A DNA stretch of 64,000 nucleotides, taken from positions 434,001 to 498,000 of the forward strand of contig NZ_CABVQK010000003.1 in assembly GCF_902499335.1 (NCBI RefSeq), written 5' to 3'. The translations under genes and the position numbers were made by a program. Positions within the stretch are counted from its first letter, which is position 1, and every line of letters begins with the position of its first letter. Below, one piece after another: positions 62,523-64,000 of this stretch. Under the pieces are notes generated by a model. That model had not been told where the DNA came from and ran no database searches. It worked only from the letters and a program-made list of their open reading frames with translations. Source of the stretch: Burkholderia lata. GTDB taxonomy: Bacteria > Pseudomonadota > Gammaproteobacteria > Burkholderiales > Burkholderiaceae.

Positions 62523-63518
62523 GTGGCCAAGATCAACGAAGTCGCCGCCGCTGCAGGCGTCTCCATCGGAACCGTCTCGAAGTTCATCAACAAGACGAAG
62601 CGCTTCTCGCCCGACGTCGAGCGCCGCATTGCAGAAGCGATCGAGCAGCTCGGCTACGAGTCGAATCCGCTCGCGCGCTCGATGGCCACCGGCCAGACGG
62701 GCGCGGTCGGCGTGGTGATCCAGGACATTCTCAACCCGTACTTCACCGCGATGGTGAAGGGCGTGAACCGGATCGCGCAGCGCAACGACTTCGTCGTCCT
62801 GATCGTCGATGCCGACGAGAACCGCAAGGGCGAACGGCCGGCGCTGACGAAACTCAGCCGGCGCGTCGACGGGCTGATCCTGAACACCAGCATGCCCGAC
62901 GACGACCTGCGCTGGACCGCGAGCCTCGGCAAGCCGGTGGTCGCGGTCGGTTCCGCGCCGCGCGACGGCCTGCTCACGCTGTACTCGGATCCGGTCCGCG
63001 CGGGCGAGATGCTCGCGCAGCACCTGCTGATGGAGAAGTACCAGCGCTTCGCGTACATCAGCCTGCCCAACGCGCGCGGCGACGACGAACGCCGCGCCGG
63101 CGCCGAGCAGGTGCTCGCGCGCGCCGGCCTGCCGCTGCGTACCTTCAGCGTGCCGCGCGCGACGGTCGCCGACGGCGAGCGCGTATGCGCGTCGGTGATG
63201 CTGTCGGCCGAGCCGCCCGATGCGGTGATCTGCTACAACGACATGATCGCGGCCGGCTTCATCAAGGAAGCCGAACGGCTCGGCATCGCGATCCCGCATG
63301 ACGTCGCCGTGTGCGGCTTCGACAACCTCGAACTCGGCAAGCTCACGTCGCCCACGCTGACGTCGATCGACACCGAAACCGAGCGCGCGGGCGAAGTCGC
63401 GATGACGACGCTGCTCGACGCGCTCGCGGGCAAGTCGCCCGATCCGCATACGATGCTCGATGCGCGGCTCGTCGTGCGCGAATCGACGGTGCGGCCGCGC
63501 GACGCGCGCCGCCGCTGA
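62523..63518 (+). CDS. LacI-family transcriptional regulator
   Basis: 331 aa from GTG 62523. The HTH is KINEVAAAAGVSIGTVSKFI with the hinge helix NPLARSMATGQTGAVGV, followed by a periplasmic-binding-like effector domain (VICYNDMIAAGFIKEAERLG near residue 240). It is divergent from the porin-dgoK operon, and LacI-type palindromes lie in the shared region, so it most likely represses that operon in the absence of a galactonate-like inducer. Confidence 0.92.
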   Translation: MAKINEVAAAAGVSIGTVSKFINKTKRFSPDVERRIAEAIEQLGYESNPLARSMATGQTGAVGVVIQDILNPYFTAMVKGVNRIAQRNDFVVLIVDADENRKGERPALTKLSRRVDGLILNTSMPDDDLRWTASLGKPVVAVGSAPRDGLLTLYSDPVRAGEMLAQHLLMEKYQRFAYISLPNARGDDERRAGAEQVLARAGLPLRTFSVPRATVADGERVCASVMLSAEPPDAVICYNDMIAAGFIKEAERLGIAIPHDVAVCGFDNLELGKLTSPTLTSIDTETERAGEVAMTTLLDALAGKSPDPHTMLDARLVVRESTVRPRDARRR

Positions 63519-63540
63519 GCGCCCGCCGCTTACTGCCTGA

Positions 63541-64000
63541 TCAACGCGGCGCGGCCGCGACCGCGTCACCCAGCCACGCGCGCGCGACGCAATGCTGCTC
63601 GAGCCCGGCCACGCCCGGGCGCGTCTCGAACAGGCTACCCGCGAGCGGCCCGCGCAGCAATCCGTCCGTGCTCACGTTGACCGACGCGGACGTGACGAAC
63701 AGCGTCGCGCGATCGGCACCGCCGAACGCGACGCTGGTCGGCCGCTGCACCGGCATCTCGACGACCTTGTCGAGCGCGCCGTCCGGCGCATAGCGATGCA
63801 GCCGCCAGCCATCCCAGATCGCCGACCACACGCCGCCCTCCGCATCGACCGCGAGCCCGTCCGGCACGCCGCGCGCGTCGCCGAACGTCGCGAACGGCCG
63901 CGCATTCGATAACCGTGCGGCATCGACGTCGAAGTCGTACGCGAAGATCGTGCGGCGGCCGGAATCGGTCACGTACATCGTCGAACCGTCCGGGCTCCAG
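63541..64000 (-). CDS. SMP-30/gluconolactonase-family protein (partial, runs off right edge)
   Basis: The C-terminal ~150 residues are present; the 5' end lies outside. Features are WSPDGSTMYVTDSG, the GVPDGLAVDAEGGVWSAIWD calcium-site block and RPTSVAFGGADRATLFVTSA, all typical of SMP-30 lactonases with a beta-propeller. It would open a sugar lactone, for example galactonolactone, ahead of DgoK. It is convergent with the LacI gene and on the strand of the porin operon. Confidence 0.9.
   Translation of the reverse strand, partial: WSPDGSTMYVTDSGRRTIFAYDFDVDAARLSNARPFATFGDARGVPDGLAVDAEGGVWSAIWDGWRLHRYAPDGALDKVVEMPVQRPTSVAFGGADRATLFVTSASVNVSTDGLLRGPLAGSLFETRPGVAGLEQHCVARAWLGDAVAAAPR

Overview
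The window is high-GC DNA with dense, short-spaced operons. Its gene families (VgrG with a Tle5-type lipase, an R-body cluster, DUF2964, DUF3701 recombinase, STM2901/DUF1493 pair, narGHJI with a peptidyl-prolyl isomerase and narK, type-4 Gram-negative porin) point to Burkholderia, most likely a secondary replicon of a Burkholderia cepacia complex strain. This assignment is inference from gene content. No rRNA, tRNA or CRISPR array was seen.

Layout. (1) 1-5.35 kb, minus strand: an orphan type VI secretion module made of VgrG, a phospholipase D-family effector and a Sel1-like lipoprotein that is probably its immunity protein. (2) 5.6-6.0 kb: a degraded copy of the trpS locus. (3) 6.1-8.8 kb: an AraC regulator and a benzoylformate-decarboxylase-like ThDP enzyme. 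(4) 8.9-14.7 kb: an R-body (reb) locus with four RebB-family proteins, Ala-rich and coiled-coil companions, an ECF-type sigma factor, a divergent Crp/Fnr regulator and a candidate 34-aa peptide gene. (5) 15.2-17.2 kb: an intact tryptophanyl-tRNA synthetase gene preceded by what looks like a full Trp transcription attenuator (leader peptide with tandem Trp codons and competing hairpins), then a further trpS fragment. The reb locus therefore lies between two copies of trpS-locus sequence. (6) 17.4-20.4 kb: a frameshifted STM2901-type gene with its DUF1493 partner, small VOC and NTF2-like proteins, a truncated SMI1/KNR4 gene and a bestrophin. (7) 20.6-23.0 kb: cyanide-insensitive-type bd oxidase cydAB. 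(8) 23.4-27.8 kb: fdhD-moeA-moaA-moaE-moaD for molybdenum cofactor. (9) 27.8-32.6 kb: a LysR regulator divergent from an HMG-CoA-lyase-like / CoA-transferase / MFS operon, with a conspicuous nested inverted-repeat operator. (10) 32.7-41.8 kb: two MocR-type regulators, a DUF4132 protein with a HipB-like stub, a DAO-type oxidoreductase plus a LivK-type binding protein, and a secreted unknown. (11) 41.9-46.7 kb: TfoX-like, SMI1/KNR4, two divergent DJ-1/PfpI proteins and a DUF3701 tyrosine recombinase. (12) 46.8-58.0 kb: the nar operon (narGHJI-ppi-narK), a secreted TPR protein, a DUF2964 protein and a universal stress protein, with FNR/Anr-type boxes upstream of narG and of the stress protein. 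(13) 58.1-64 kb: a sugar-acid catabolic locus with a LacI regulator, porin, DgoK, beta-helix lipoprotein and a partial SMP-30 lactonase.

Two themes connect the parts. Low-oxygen respiration is served by the bd oxidase, the nitrate reductase, its molybdenum cofactor genes and the FNR-type boxes. Antagonism or host interaction is served by the T6SS module and the R-body locus. The most unusual observations are the R-body locus with its own sigma factor, its position between trpS relics, and the apparent attenuator in front of a second-type trpS.
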